From Ferruginibacter sp. (lineage in GTDB: Bacteria; Bacteroidota; Bacteroidia; Chitinophagales; Chitinophagaceae), in contig JAQBNH010000019.1 in the NCBI GenBank assembly GCA_028288705.1, positions 403,754 to 467,753 of the forward strand: a stretch of 64,000 bases of DNA, given 5' to 3'. The translations under genes were made by a program, and so were the position numbers. The notes under the pieces are model-generated. The model had not been told where the DNA came from, did not search any database, and saw nothing but the letters and a program-made list of their open reading frames with translations. Numbering within the stretch: the stretch's first letter is position 1; each line of letters starts with the position of its first letter. This document shows positions 52,727-60,796 of the stretch, in pieces.

Positions 52727-53203
52727 TTATTGAAAGAATTTTTTTGTCTTACCGGTTTCCTTTCCGGCATAGGTATAACTCCTGAAATACTCATCAGCAG
52801 AAATCGTCCCGCTTCCTTTGATAGCGAAAACGACCAGCAGGATCAGCACGATGACCGACAGGAGTAACTCGCCATTGTTGAAACTGATGCCGGATTTACC
52901 CGTCACGAAAATGATCGCACCCAGCACGATCGGGATGAGGAGAATACTTACCCAGCGCGTGAATAAGCCCACGGCAATAAACAATCCACCCAGCAGATGC
53001 AGGTAAGTGATGATGAAGGCCAGTGACTGGCTGTTTGTACTGAAAATATTGCTGCCGGTATTTTGTAAGATCGTTTCCAGTGAGCTGGCATCGCGAAAAA
53101 AGGAAATGCCTTTCCATAAAATAGTTAAACCTAAAACGATGCGGGCTAAAGTTAACCAGTGTGGGATCGATTGATCATTGGGGGTTTTCTGTTGGAGGTC
53201 CAT
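52727..53203 (-). CDS. DoxX-family membrane protein
   Basis: 158 residues from the ATG at 53203; upstream Met codons at 53221 and 53275 add only poorly conserved residues. Four membrane helices are present, with the DoxX landmarks LARIVLGLTILWKGISFF and LHLLGGLFIAVGLFTRWVSI. The predicted location is the inner membrane; a redox or thiol-stress role is known for some relatives. A second DoxX protein lies at 10322-10729, of different sequence. Upstream is a degenerate repeat region. Confidence 0.8.
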   Translation of the reverse strand: MDLQQKTPNDQSIPHWLTLARIVLGLTILWKGISFFRDASSLETILQNTGSNIFSTNSQSLAFIITYLHLLGGLFIAVGLFTRWVSILLIPIVLGAIIFVTGKSGISFNNGELLLSVIVLILLVVFAIKGSGTISADEYFRSYTYAGKETGKTKKFFQ

Positions 53204-53289
53204 GGCTGATAATTTTATCATGATGATGAAGACCGGATCCATGTACAATTTACAAAAAATAAATGGCGAATGCAATGGCTAACACGCCA

Positions 53290-53445
53290 TTGTTTTTTAC
53301 CACAGATTTTCGCCACAAAGGCTCAAAAACAGAAAGTACCACGAAGAAAGTTTTACACAGAGGAAAACGAGTTTAGCACGGAGTTTCACGGAGTTCTTTC
53401 GCCACTAACGCTCCAACACAGAAAGGACCACAAAGAATCTCTATT
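53290..53445. repeat. Degenerate CACAGAG/CACGGAG-type intergenic repeat
   Basis: The gap holds imperfect copies of short units such as CCACAGA, CACAAAG, ACACAGAGG and CACGGAGTTTCACGGAG. Its core GAGTTTAGCACGGAGTT (within 53369-53389) recurs in inverted orientation at 54160-54180 with 20 of 21 bases identical. No coding potential. Confidence 0.7.
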
Positions 53446-53453
53446 TTGAACAC

Positions 53454-54035
53454 TCACGTTTTACTTGTTGCATTTAGTTCGAGACGGTTAAGCAAGGAGC
53501 GCGTATACCTGTTTAATTCGGAGCGATTATAAGAAAGGGCAAGATGGGCGAGGATCGCGGTGACGATCCAGGCAACGAGGATATAGGGAATGTTATCGAT
53601 AGAATTGAATAACAGGACCACGGTGACGATCGTGAGCAGGATAATTGTCCAGTAAAAAGCGACGAAACTGGTAATCAACCAGAATAAAATAGCAGCTGCG
53701 ATTACATAGGTATCAGCAGGTTTTATCCAGGCCATCAATCCCCAGAAAACCCCGGCAACAAGCAGGAACCAGATCGCATTGCTGACATTAAACAGGAGTG
53801 GTCGAATGCGGAAAAATAACCTTGTCTGGCCGGGAGTATGCTCTTTATTGATGCGAACCCGAACGCTGCCACGCGCACCAAAAGGATCATAGAGCGGCGG
53901 CTTCCTGAGGATCAGCAATTCATTTTCTCCTACCGGCAATGCTGCAGCGATACGAACCAACCCCGATTCAACTTCATCTTCCCCGACAGAAGTAGTCGTA
54001 GAGAATTCATCGATGTAACGGTTGATAAGTGCCAT
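53454..54035 (-). CDS. Membrane protein of unknown function
   Basis: 193 residues. The first about 75 residues are soluble, with PVGENELLILRKPPLYDPFGARG as a landmark (shown in part) and RVRINKEHTPGQTRLFFRIRPL. Four hydrophobic helices follow between about 82 and 168, then a short basic tail. I do not recognise the family. It is flanked on both sides by inverted degenerate CACAGAG-type repeats. It has its own strand orientation next to a divergent glycosylase gene. Confidence 0.7.
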   Translation of the reverse strand: MALINRYIDEFSTTTSVGEDEVESGLVRIAAALPVGENELLILRKPPLYDPFGARGSVRVRINKEHTPGQTRLFFRIRPLLFNVSNAIWFLLVAGVFWGLMAWIKPADTYVIAAAILFWLITSFVAFYWTIILLTIVTVVLLFNSIDNIPYILVAWIVTAILAHLALSYNRSELNRYTRSLLNRLELNATSKT

Positions 54036-54099
54036 AAGTCGAAAGTACCATTTAAAAGTAAAAGGTAAAAACTCTAATTGCTAAAACTCATTCTTTCTG

Positions 54100-54205
54100 G
54101 CGACAAAAAAACTCAGTGGCACTCTGTGGCTAACTCTTTCTACTCTGTGGTTAAATATTGTGGAACTCCGTGCTAAACTCCGGGAAGCTCTGTGGTTTCC
54201 TCGCG
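54100..54205. repeat. Inverted copy of the degenerate CACAGAG-type repeat
   Basis: Units such as CTCTGTGG, ACTCTGTGGTT and AACTCCGTGCTAAACTC are the reverse complement of those at 53290-53445. The best shared block spans 54160-54180. It ends about 20 bases before the glycosylase ATG. Confidence 0.7.
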
Positions 54206-54223
54206 AAGCCTTAAATTTACAGC

Positions 54224-55000
54224 ATGCCCGAACTCCCCGATATCGCCGTCTTTTCTGCCAACCTGGACAAGATATTCTCCGGGAAAAAACTACTGCGCCT
54301 GAAAGTGGTGAAGGGCGATAAACTCCCCGATAAACCCGCTGCATTAACGAAAAGATTAAAGGGCAAAAAACTCGAAAAAATTTATCGCTCCGGCAAAGAA
54401 ATGCGCTTTCAATTTGAAGGGGGCACCCTCGTCGGACTCCACCTGATGCTCACCGGTGATATTTTTGTCTTTGATAAAAAAAACGACCATCATTCCACTA
54501 TCGTTGAATTGTATTTTGAAGACGGTCCGAACCTGGCCCTCACAGACAGGATGCGCAACGCGAACATCAAACTGGATCCCGTTGATAAGGAAGGCGTGGA
54601 TGCCCTGGGCAAGGAATTCAATTTTAAATATTTAAAGAAAGCCCTCCAACGGAAAACGAATATTAAGAAAGTACTCACCGACCAGGATGCGATTCGCGGC
54701 ATCGGCAACAGTTATTCTGACGAGATCCTATGGGAGATCCGCGTGTCACCTTATTCCATCGCCGCAGCCATCCCGGATGAAAAGATCAGGGAACTGGTAA
54801 AGGCGACGAAGAAAATATTGAAGAAAGAGATCAGCATGATCAACAAACATTATCCTGGTAAGGTGAACGGCGAGGTAAAGGATTTTTTAAAAATCCACAC
54901 AAAGAAAAAAGAGCAAAGCCCGACCGGCAGGCCAATCATTATTGATACGCATGGTATGATGAAGACCTATTACACCGATGAGCAACTCCTGTATAAATAG
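54224..55000 (+). CDS. Fpg/Nei-family DNA glycosylase lacking zinc-finger cysteines
   Basis: 258 residues. The catalytic N-terminus MPELPD (Pro2, Glu3), Lys58 in RSGKEM and Asn162 in GIGNSYSDEIL are in place for DNA glycosylase/AP lyase action on oxidised bases. The C-terminal finger normally has four cysteines (CPRC...CPxCQ); here the region reads EQSPTGRPIIIDTHG and MMKTYYTDEQ with none. It therefore looks like a zincless finger of the type known for NEIL1. The Arg normally found in the finger loop also appears replaced (Met/Lys). It stands alone, divergent from the preceding gene, with a repeat close upstream. Confidence 0.9.
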   Translation: MPELPDIAVFSANLDKIFSGKKLLRLKVVKGDKLPDKPAALTKRLKGKKLEKIYRSGKEMRFQFEGGTLVGLHLMLTGDIFVFDKKNDHHSTIVELYFEDGPNLALTDRMRNANIKLDPVDKEGVDALGKEFNFKYLKKALQRKTNIKKVLTDQDAIRGIGNSYSDEILWEIRVSPYSIAAAIPDEKIRELVKATKKILKKEISMINKHYPGKVNGEVKDFLKIHTKKKEQSPTGRPIIIDTHGMMKTYYTDEQLLYK

Positions 55001-55059
55001 TAGTTACTTTTGCCGGCTAATGATTAACTATTTGTTCAACCAATCATTGTCAACGCTCC

Positions 55060-55605
55060 ATGGATAATATCGAACCTATCAACATAAAAAAATTGCTGTC
55101 TGCGGATGTCGCCGCACTACAAAAGATCAGCAGGCAAACATTTTCTGAAACTTATTCCGCCGGAAACACCGGGGAGAATATGAAGAAATATTTAAACGCT
55201 ACGTTTGCCATTCCGCAACTCACAGCCGAGTTGAATGACAACAATTCCGAATTTTATTTTGCGCAGGCAGGAGAAAATATCATCGGCTATATCAAATTAA
55301 ACAAGGGCGCGGCCCAGACAGAACTTAAGGACCGCAACGGGCTCGAGATTGAACGCATCTATGTGTTGAAAGAATTCCAGGGCCTAAAAGTGGGACAGGC
55401 GCTCTATGAAAAAGCCCTGGAACGTGCCCGGGAAGAAGCGGTGGAATATGTGTGGCTGGGTGTATGGGAAGAAAATCCAAAGGCGATGCGCTTTTACGAA
55501 AAGAATGGCTTTGTAGCTTTCGATAAACATCATTTCAAACTCGGTGATGAAGAGCAAACGGATATCATGATGAAACTGGATTTACCCAACCCTGCAACCG
55601 AATAG
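55060..55605 (+). CDS. GNAT N-acetyltransferase, PaiA-like
   Basis: 181 residues. The acetyl-CoA loop is seen as IYVLKEFQGLKVGQALYEKALERA, of which QGLKVGQAL corresponds to the Q/RxxGxG/A motif, and the C-terminal strand is KAMRFYEKNGFVAFDKHHF. The N-terminal SRQTFSETYSAGNT segment resembles the PaiA group, which acetylates polyamines in Bacillus. The substrate here is not determined. It starts 59 bases behind the glycosylase gene. Confidence 0.88.
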   Translation: MDNIEPINIKKLLSADVAALQKISRQTFSETYSAGNTGENMKKYLNATFAIPQLTAELNDNNSEFYFAQAGENIIGYIKLNKGAAQTELKDRNGLEIERIYVLKEFQGLKVGQALYEKALERAREEAVEYVWLGVWEENPKAMRFYEKNGFVAFDKHHFKLGDEEQTDIMMKLDLPNPATE

Positions 55606-55892
55606 CCCTTCTCCCTAAAGTTCCCGGCCACCGGGATAAATGACCTCAATCCGTTCCCGAACGCGTAAGAGCGGGTAAACCCGGCCGTTGATTCGCTAGC
55701 TCTGATTTCCCCATATTCCCCAATCAGCTCTAAAATCTTGCCGCCAATAATGCTTTCCCGGAAATTTCCAGCTTATGCTCACAGGTTCCGTCAGCGTCGC
55801 ATGCTATTTGTATCGTAACAGTTTTCAGCAATTCTGGAATCCCGGTTCCCATAACCCCAACCTTAACATCGATACTAAAAAGCAGGTAATTC
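55606..55892. other. 287-base intergenic region
   Basis: No gene is visible. There are only short GC-rich hairpins (for example CCCGG/CCGGG near 55623-55635) and no complete TTG/TAnnTTTG promoter. The promoter of the hydrolase/kinase pair must lie here. Confidence 0.35.
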
Positions 55893-56684
55893 ATGAATAT
55901 ACTTCAGCGGAACAACGTCGTTGTAAAAGGAAAAGGATCGGAACTTATGATGTTCGCTCATGGTTTTGGTTGTGATCAGAACATGTGGCGATATGTTTAC
56001 CCGGCTTTTGAAGAGGATTATAAGGTCGTATTGTTCGATAATGTCGGGGCAGGCGCATCCGATCTTTCCGCATTCGTTCCCGAAAAATATGAGCAGCTAG
56101 ACGGCTATGCAGACGATATTATTGAGATCCTCCAATGTCTTCAACCCGGCCCGGCCATTTTTGTTGGCCATTCGGTGAGCGCACTGATCGGTATGATCGC
56201 TGCTCAAAAATCGCCCGATCTTTTTAAATCGCTCATCCTGGTCGGCCCTTCACCCTGTTATATCAATGATGGCGATTATATTGGCGGTTTTACCAGGCCA
56301 CAGATCGAAGAGCTGCTGACTTCCCTGGATGAAAATCACCTGGGCTGGTCCAATGCCATGGCTCCCGCGATCATGGGAAATCCCGACAGGGAAGAATTGG
56401 GCGCGGAACTGGCCAATAGTTTTTGCCGCACCGATCCGGGGATTGCGAAACATTTTGCCAGGACAACTTTTCTTTCAGACAGGAGAGACCTGCTCCCGGC
56501 GGTTAATATACCCACGCTGATCCTGCAATGTTCGGAAGATGTCATTGCCCCTGAAACGGTAGGAGATTATATGCATCAACAGATATCAGGCAGCAAACTG
56601 GTGAACATGAAAGCCACAGGCCACTGTCCCAATTTAAGCGCACCACAGGAAACCATTGATTCCATAACAGCATTTCTATCATGA
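55893..56684 (+). CDS. RsbQ-like alpha/beta-hydrolase
   Basis: 263 residues. The catalytic triad fits RsbQ in order and spacing: Ser94 in VGHSVSA, Asp216 in CSEDVIAP and His244 in ATGHCPNLS (Bacillus RsbQ uses Ser96, Asp219, His247). The oxyanion strand is FAHGFGCDQNMWRYV. In Bacillus, RsbQ supplies a small hydrophobic product or cofactor to the PAS domain of the RsbP phosphatase. Here the gene overlaps a PAS histidine kinase by four bases (ATGA), so the hydrolase is probably the ligand-generating half of a two-protein sensor. Confidence 0.92.
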   Translation: MNILQRNNVVVKGKGSELMMFAHGFGCDQNMWRYVYPAFEEDYKVVLFDNVGAGASDLSAFVPEKYEQLDGYADDIIEILQCLQPGPAIFVGHSVSALIGMIAAQKSPDLFKSLILVGPSPCYINDGDYIGGFTRPQIEELLTSLDENHLGWSNAMAPAIMGNPDREELGAELANSFCRTDPGIAKHFARTTFLSDRRDLLPAVNIPTLILQCSEDVIAPETVGDYMHQQISGSKLVNMKATGHCPNLSAPQETIDSITAFLS

Positions 56685-57799
56685 TGGAAACCCGCAATCA
56701 CAGCAACACCAATCAGCTCCAGGAAGATTTTGACGATTTTTTTGAGCGCAGCCTCTGTGGTTTTATCATTGCAGACCCGCGTGGGGTCGTGTTGAGAGCG
56801 AATGCCACCATGGGCAACTGGCTCCATTGCAGCACAGGTGAATTGGAAGGGAAAAAATTTGCTGATCTGCTGAGCATTGGCGGAAAGGTTTATTACGAAA
56901 CTCATTTATCACCGCTCCTGCGTATGCAGGGTTTTTTTGACGAGGTCGTCCTCGAATTATCCGGCCCCGGGGCAGCGAGGTTACGGGTAATGGTAAACGC
57001 TTTTGAACGCAAAGATGAACATAGTGAGCCTTTGTTCATTCGCTATACGATCCTGAAAGCAAGTGACAGGTTGCAGTACGAACAAAACCTGCAACAGGCC
57101 AAAGCAGTGGCTGAGAATGAACTGTTAAGTCAGAAGGAAATTGTTGCGCTGCGGGAACAATTTATCGCCGTGCTCGGGCATGATCTAAGAAATCCCTTAT
57201 GTGCGGTGAGTATGGCTGCAGAGTTACTGGAGAATGCTGTCAGCGGTGAGGATCGCGCGATCTTACAAACATTGAAACGCAGCAGTAGCCGCATGGTGGA
57301 ACTGGTGAACAATATCATGGATTTCACCAGAACCCGGCTGGGGGAAGAGATGCTGTTGAACCGCAGGAAGGTATTGATGCAGCCCATCCTCAGGGACGTG
57401 GTGGAGGAAATAATCCTCGTTCATCCCGGTCGCCCCGTTAATGCCATGTTTAGCCTGGCAGATCCTGTTGATTGCGACCCCGACCGCATCGCACAATTGT
57501 GCTCTAACCTCCTGGCAAATGCGATGACACACGGCGCAGCAGGTACACCCGTCAATATCATGGTAAGGGGTAGTGATGGGAACCTGGAGATGTCCATTAC
57601 GAACCAGGGCAACCCGATCGGCGAGCACCTGAGAAGCCAGCTGTTTGACCCCCTTACGCGGGGAGAAAAGCAGCCAAACCTGAATGGCCTCGGGCTTGGA
57701 TTGTATATCAGTTCGGCGATTGCGCGGGCGCACAATGCGTCGTTGACGTATGTGTCGGCCGGAAATGAAACCTGTTTTACGTTTTCTATTCGTTCATGA
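56681..57799 (+). CDS. PAS-domain sensor histidine kinase paired with RsbQ
   Basis: 372 residues, no membrane helix. An N-terminal PAS domain (about 20-130) shows GFIIADPRGVVLRAN and VYYETHLSPLLRMQGFFDEV, a variant I associate with RsbP-type proteins. A coiled linker leads to the H-box AVLGHDLRNPLCAVSMAA (His167), N-box NLLANAMTHGAAG and G-box LGLGLYISSAIA. It starts within the hydrolase stop (ATGA). No response regulator gene is adjacent. Its last codons lie inside the start of a palindromic repeat array at 57791-58060, so the C-terminus may have been altered by repeat expansion. Confidence 0.9.
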   Translation: MMETRNHSNTNQLQEDFDDFFERSLCGFIIADPRGVVLRANATMGNWLHCSTGELEGKKFADLLSIGGKVYYETHLSPLLRMQGFFDEVVLELSGPGAARLRVMVNAFERKDEHSEPLFIRYTILKASDRLQYEQNLQQAKAVAENELLSQKEIVALREQFIAVLGHDLRNPLCAVSMAAELLENAVSGEDRAILQTLKRSSSRMVELVNNIMDFTRTRLGEEMLLNRRKVLMQPILRDVVEEIILVHPGRPVNAMFSLADPVDCDPDRIAQLCSNLLANAMTHGAAGTPVNIMVRGSDGNLEMSITNQGNPIGEHLRSQLFDPLTRGEKQPNLNGLGLGLYISSAIARAHNASLTYVSAGNETCFTFSIRS

Positions 57800-58060
57800 A
57801 ATACGCGTTCGGGTATGGCATATCCGTTCTGGCATCGTATATCCGTTCTGGTTTCGTATATCCGTTCTGGTTTCGTATATCCGTTTCATGAAACGAAATA
57901 CCCGTTCGGGTATCGTCGGCCTGTTCGCGCGTCGTCGGTCCGTTGCATACAACGGACATCCGTTTCATGAAACGAAATACCCGTTCGGGTATCGTCGGTC
58001 CGTTCGCGCGTCGTCGGTCCGTTGCATGCAACGGACATCCGTCTCAGGAAACGGATATAC
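57791..58060. repeat. Palindromic tandem repeat array
   Basis: Three 19-bp units ATATCCGTTCTGGTTTCGT (57820-57876, first copy with changes) are followed by a 79-bp unit repeated twice (57881-57959, 57960-58038) and a partial third. Each 79-bp unit has three palindromes: CGTTTCATGAAACG, ATACCCGTTCGGGTAT and CCGTTGCATGCAACGG (one base differs in the first copy). A degenerate copy (57791-57816) overlaps the kinase 3' end, and the third overlaps the 3' end of the regulator gene. Confidence 0.9.
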
Positions 58061-59021
58061 CATACCTGCCTTTGTACGCCAATGGCGACATACCGGTGAC
58101 CTTTCGAAACACTTCGCGAAACGCTTTCACATCCGAATACCCTACTTCATACATCACTTCATTCACCGTTTTGCGATTGGTTTCAAACGCTTTTTTCGCG
58201 GCTTCCACTTTTACGCGTTGTGCATATTCGATCGGTGTATTGCCGGTTGCTTTGATGAACCTGCGATCGAAATTTCTCCTGCCCACATGAAAGCCCGATG
58301 ACAGCGTTTCAATGCTGATCCTTTCATCCAGGTGTTCTTCGATGTAAGTCTGGGCCTCCCTGATCACTTCATCTCCATGCGTTTTTTGCCCGGAAAAAAT
58401 CCGGAATTCCGATTGCACCTTTCGGTCCATTTCCACCTGGAACACTTTGGAACAATAGAGCGCCGTCTCCCTGTCATAATATTTTTCAACGAGGTAGATC
58501 ACCAGGTTAAGAAAGGAGTAGGCGCCACCGTTAGTATAGATCCCGTGTTCATCGGTGATCAGGTGATCGGTCTGCAAATGCACTTTTGGAAACATCGTGC
58601 GGAAATTTTCCGTCACAGACCAATGCGTGGAGCAACGCCTGCCATCGAGTAAACCGGTAGCCGCTAACATAAACGCACCCGTACAAATTGAAGCGATGGC
58701 TGCACCCTGTTGATATTGCTGCTGCAGCCATTTTACCAGGGCATCGTTGCCTGCCAGGGCCTGCTGGTAATTGTGGTTCAGGGAAGGAATAATCACCAGG
58801 TCCGCTTTGCCGATCTCCGAAATATGCGCATCGGGTTTCACCGAAAAAAGTCCGCCGTTAAAACCGACTGCAGCCGAGGTACCCACCAGCCTTACGCGGA
58901 ATAAAGGCTCAGCGCCGGTCGCCTCGCGGTAGCCGTTCGCTTTCTGAAAAATTTCAAACGTACCGGTGATGCTGCTGAGGTTGTTTTCTCCTTCAGGTAC
59001 GACGATGCAAAGTTCTTTCAT
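58044..59021 (-). CDS. GlxA-type AraC-family transcriptional regulator
   Basis: 325 residues from the ATG at 59021, which directly opens the first beta strand (MKELCIVVPEG). Residues about 3-190 form a DJ-1/PfpI (class I glutamine amidotransferase-like) domain with AIASICTGAFMLAATGLLDG around the usual Cys elbow and GRRCSTHW. The C-terminal AraC helix-turn-helix pair begins about 225 (ISIETLSSGFHVGRRNFDRR, VNEVMYEVGYSDVKAFREVF). Such proteins are cytoplasmic regulators that sense small ligands. Its last codons are inside the palindromic repeat array. Confidence 0.9.
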   Translation of the reverse strand: MKELCIVVPEGENNLSSITGTFEIFQKANGYREATGAEPLFRVRLVGTSAAVGFNGGLFSVKPDAHISEIGKADLVIIPSLNHNYQQALAGNDALVKWLQQQYQQGAAIASICTGAFMLAATGLLDGRRCSTHWSVTENFRTMFPKVHLQTDHLITDEHGIYTNGGAYSFLNLVIYLVEKYYDRETALYCSKVFQVEMDRKVQSEFRIFSGQKTHGDEVIREAQTYIEEHLDERISIETLSSGFHVGRRNFDRRFIKATGNTPIEYAQRVKVEAAKKAFETNRKTVNEVMYEVGYSDVKAFREVFRKVTGMSPLAYKGRYGISVS

Positions 59022-59120
59022 CCCATAAAGGTAGCCGTTCCGCCTGTCCAAATCAACCCATTAGAAAGTCTGTTTTACACCTTGTAAGGCTCAATATTAG
59101 ACAGTAGGTTTGTTCTGCGC

Positions 59121-59244
59121 AATTAGGAATTGGGGATGGGGGATTAGGGATTGGGAATTGGGGTTAGGGATTGGGGGTTAGGGATTGGGGATTAGGAATT
59201 GGGGATTTGGAATTAGGAAATTGGAGTTGGAAATGGAGAATTAG
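59121..59244 (+). repeat. G-rich heptad-like repeat tract
   Basis: Irregular repeats of GGGATTA, GGGATTG and GGGGATT fill this stretch, with about ten runs of three to five G between 59132 and 59211. The purine bias (no C after 59121 up to the end of the tract) could allow G-quadruplex formation on the plus strand. It lies upstream of the DinB gene; an open frame through it is not credible as protein. Confidence 0.8.
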
Positions 59245-59308
59245 TATAGAACCTGTCAACGCTATCCAGGGATTTACATCAAATGAGCAATTATTAATTA
59301 GCAATCAT

Positions 59309-59788
59309 ATGAACCAAACAAACACGATCGTAAAAATGGTGCTCGACCGCTGGAATGCGTCCCTGGCCAGCTGCGACAATTTATTAAAGCAACTTAGCAA
59401 TGAAGCTCTACAAAAAGAAATTGCCCCGGGCAGGAACCGCGGTATTTATTTATTAGGTCATTTAGTAGCGGTGCACGACGACATGCTGATCCTGCTGGGC
59501 ATCGGGGAAAAGGATTACCCGGAATTGCAGGAGCCGTTTTTAAAACAACCGGATAAAGCCGTGGCTGATCTTCCTTCCGCAGCCACCCTGCGCAGTTATT
59601 GGGAAAAGCAATCTGCTAAACTGCACGGCATATTCGAAGCGATGCAGCCAGGCGACTGGTTTGAAAAGCATACGGTAGTATCAGCTGAGGACTTTGCAAC
59701 AGAGCCCCATCGCAATAAATTAAATATCATTTTAACCCGGACGAATCATCTCCAGTACCATATCGGTCAACTGATTTTACTGAAATAA
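59309..59788 (+). CDS. DinB-superfamily protein
   Basis: 159 residues from the ATG at 59309; the frame upstream runs through the G-rich repeats and is not used. It is a helical bundle with metal-site histidines in LLGHLVAVHDDML and HLQYHIGQLILL, the typical pattern of DinB/YfiT-like enzymes that bind a divalent metal and use thiol cofactors. The substrate is unknown. The neighbouring SRPBCC gene starts 12 bases downstream; the two are probably one operon. Confidence 0.85.
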   Translation: MNQTNTIVKMVLDRWNASLASCDNLLKQLSNEALQKEIAPGRNRGIYLLGHLVAVHDDMLILLGIGEKDYPELQEPFLKQPDKAVADLPSAATLRSYWEKQSAKLHGIFEAMQPGDWFEKHTVVSAEDFATEPHRNKLNIILTRTNHLQYHIGQLILLK

Positions 59789-59800
59789 TTTAAACCAGCT

Positions 59801-60718
59801 ATGATGGAAAAAACGAATTACACAAAAACGATTCTGGTAGATCAGTCTGCAGATAAGGTTTTCGCTGCGATCAACAACGTGCGGGGTTGGTGGAGTAAAG
59901 AGATCGTTGGGGAAACCGACCGCCTGGATGCCGTGTGGGATTATCATTACCAGGATGTGCACCGCTGCAAAATGAAAATTACAGAACTGGTTCCCAACCG
60001 TCGGGTGCTGTGGCAGGTATTGGACAACTATTTCAGTTTTACAGAAAGCAAACAGGAATGGCTGGGCAATGAAATGATCTTCGAGATAACAGAACAGGGC
60101 GGTCAAACGCAACTCCGCTTTACACAGGTTGGCCTCGATTCCGGCGATGAATGTTATGATATCTGTTCAAACGCCTGGGATACCTACATCGGTAAGAGTT
60201 TGTACAAGCTGATCACGGAAGGGAAAGGCGAACCTAACGGTAGCGAACAAGCGCGCACAGAAGCGGAAAAAGCATTGGGCAATCCCGGTTTTAGCACGAC
60301 CTTTTTTACTGATGAATCGCCGGAAAAAGTCTTTGATGCGATCAGCCACCCGCGTAACTGGTGGCAGGGAGAAATCACCGGCGAAGCGGATGAAAGCGGC
60401 GCTGAGTTTAGTTATGAGATGAAGGGCCATCATTTCTCCAGGCAGAAAGTCGTGACCTTTTTACCCAATGAAAAAATTGAATGGCTGGTTACGGACAGCA
60501 AGCTGAATGGCTTTGAAGACGCAACGGAATGGACCGGCACGACAATCCGGTTTGATATCAGCGAAATCAATAATAAAACGCAGGTACGTTTTACGCATGA
60601 CGGACTGCATCCCGGCCTGGACTGTTATGGCAGTTGCTCCGATGCCTGGGAGAAATTAATTATGGACAGCCTGGTCAGTTTTATCCGGACGGGCGCAGGG
60701 ATAAAAGTCTTCGGTTAG
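59801..60718 (+). CDS. Tandem AHSA1/SRPBCC-domain protein
   Basis: 305 residues with two related START-like (AHSA1) domains. The first covers about 8-140 (ADKVFAAINNVRGWWSKEIVG, FTQVGLDSGDECYDICSNAWD) and the second about 165-300 (PEKVFDAISHPRNWWQGEITG, FTHDGLHPGLDCYGSCSDAWE). The matching blocks show an internal duplication. SRPBCC folds bind hydrophobic ligands in a deep cavity; no ligand can be named. ATG codons occur at 59801 and 59804; the first is given. It follows the DinB gene by 12 bases. Confidence 0.88.
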   Translation: MMEKTNYTKTILVDQSADKVFAAINNVRGWWSKEIVGETDRLDAVWDYHYQDVHRCKMKITELVPNRRVLWQVLDNYFSFTESKQEWLGNEMIFEITEQGGQTQLRFTQVGLDSGDECYDICSNAWDTYIGKSLYKLITEGKGEPNGSEQARTEAEKALGNPGFSTTFFTDESPEKVFDAISHPRNWWQGEITGEADESGAEFSYEMKGHHFSRQKVVTFLPNEKIEWLVTDSKLNGFEDATEWTGTTIRFDISEINNKTQVRFTHDGLHPGLDCYGSCSDAWEKLIMDSLVSFIRTGAGIKVFG

Positions 60719-60796
60719 GCCGCTGGTAAGAGGGGTTAGCGAAACCGGCCAAGTTGGTACATGCTTTGGTTAATGAGGGTATATATATTGACCAGT

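Noticed and set aside
53290..54205. Inverted repeats around 53454-54035 as ends of an insertion sequence
   Set aside because: The enclosed gene is not a transposase and the repeats are degenerate internal units rather than sharp terminal repeats; kept only as an observation.
57791..58060. The repeat array as a CRISPR locus
   Set aside because: The 79-bp units are contiguous without unique spacers, units differ in length, and no cas genes are near.
57750..58301. A 183-residue open frame across the palindromic repeat array
   Set aside because: It overlaps the 3' ends of two well-supported genes, its middle is repeat-derived Arg-rich sequence, and it has no similarity pattern of its own.
59171..59308. 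N-terminal extension of the DinB protein
   Set aside because: The extension is encoded by the G-rich repeat tract, giving Gly/Trp/Leu-rich sequence foreign to the family; the ATG at 59309 fits the family start.
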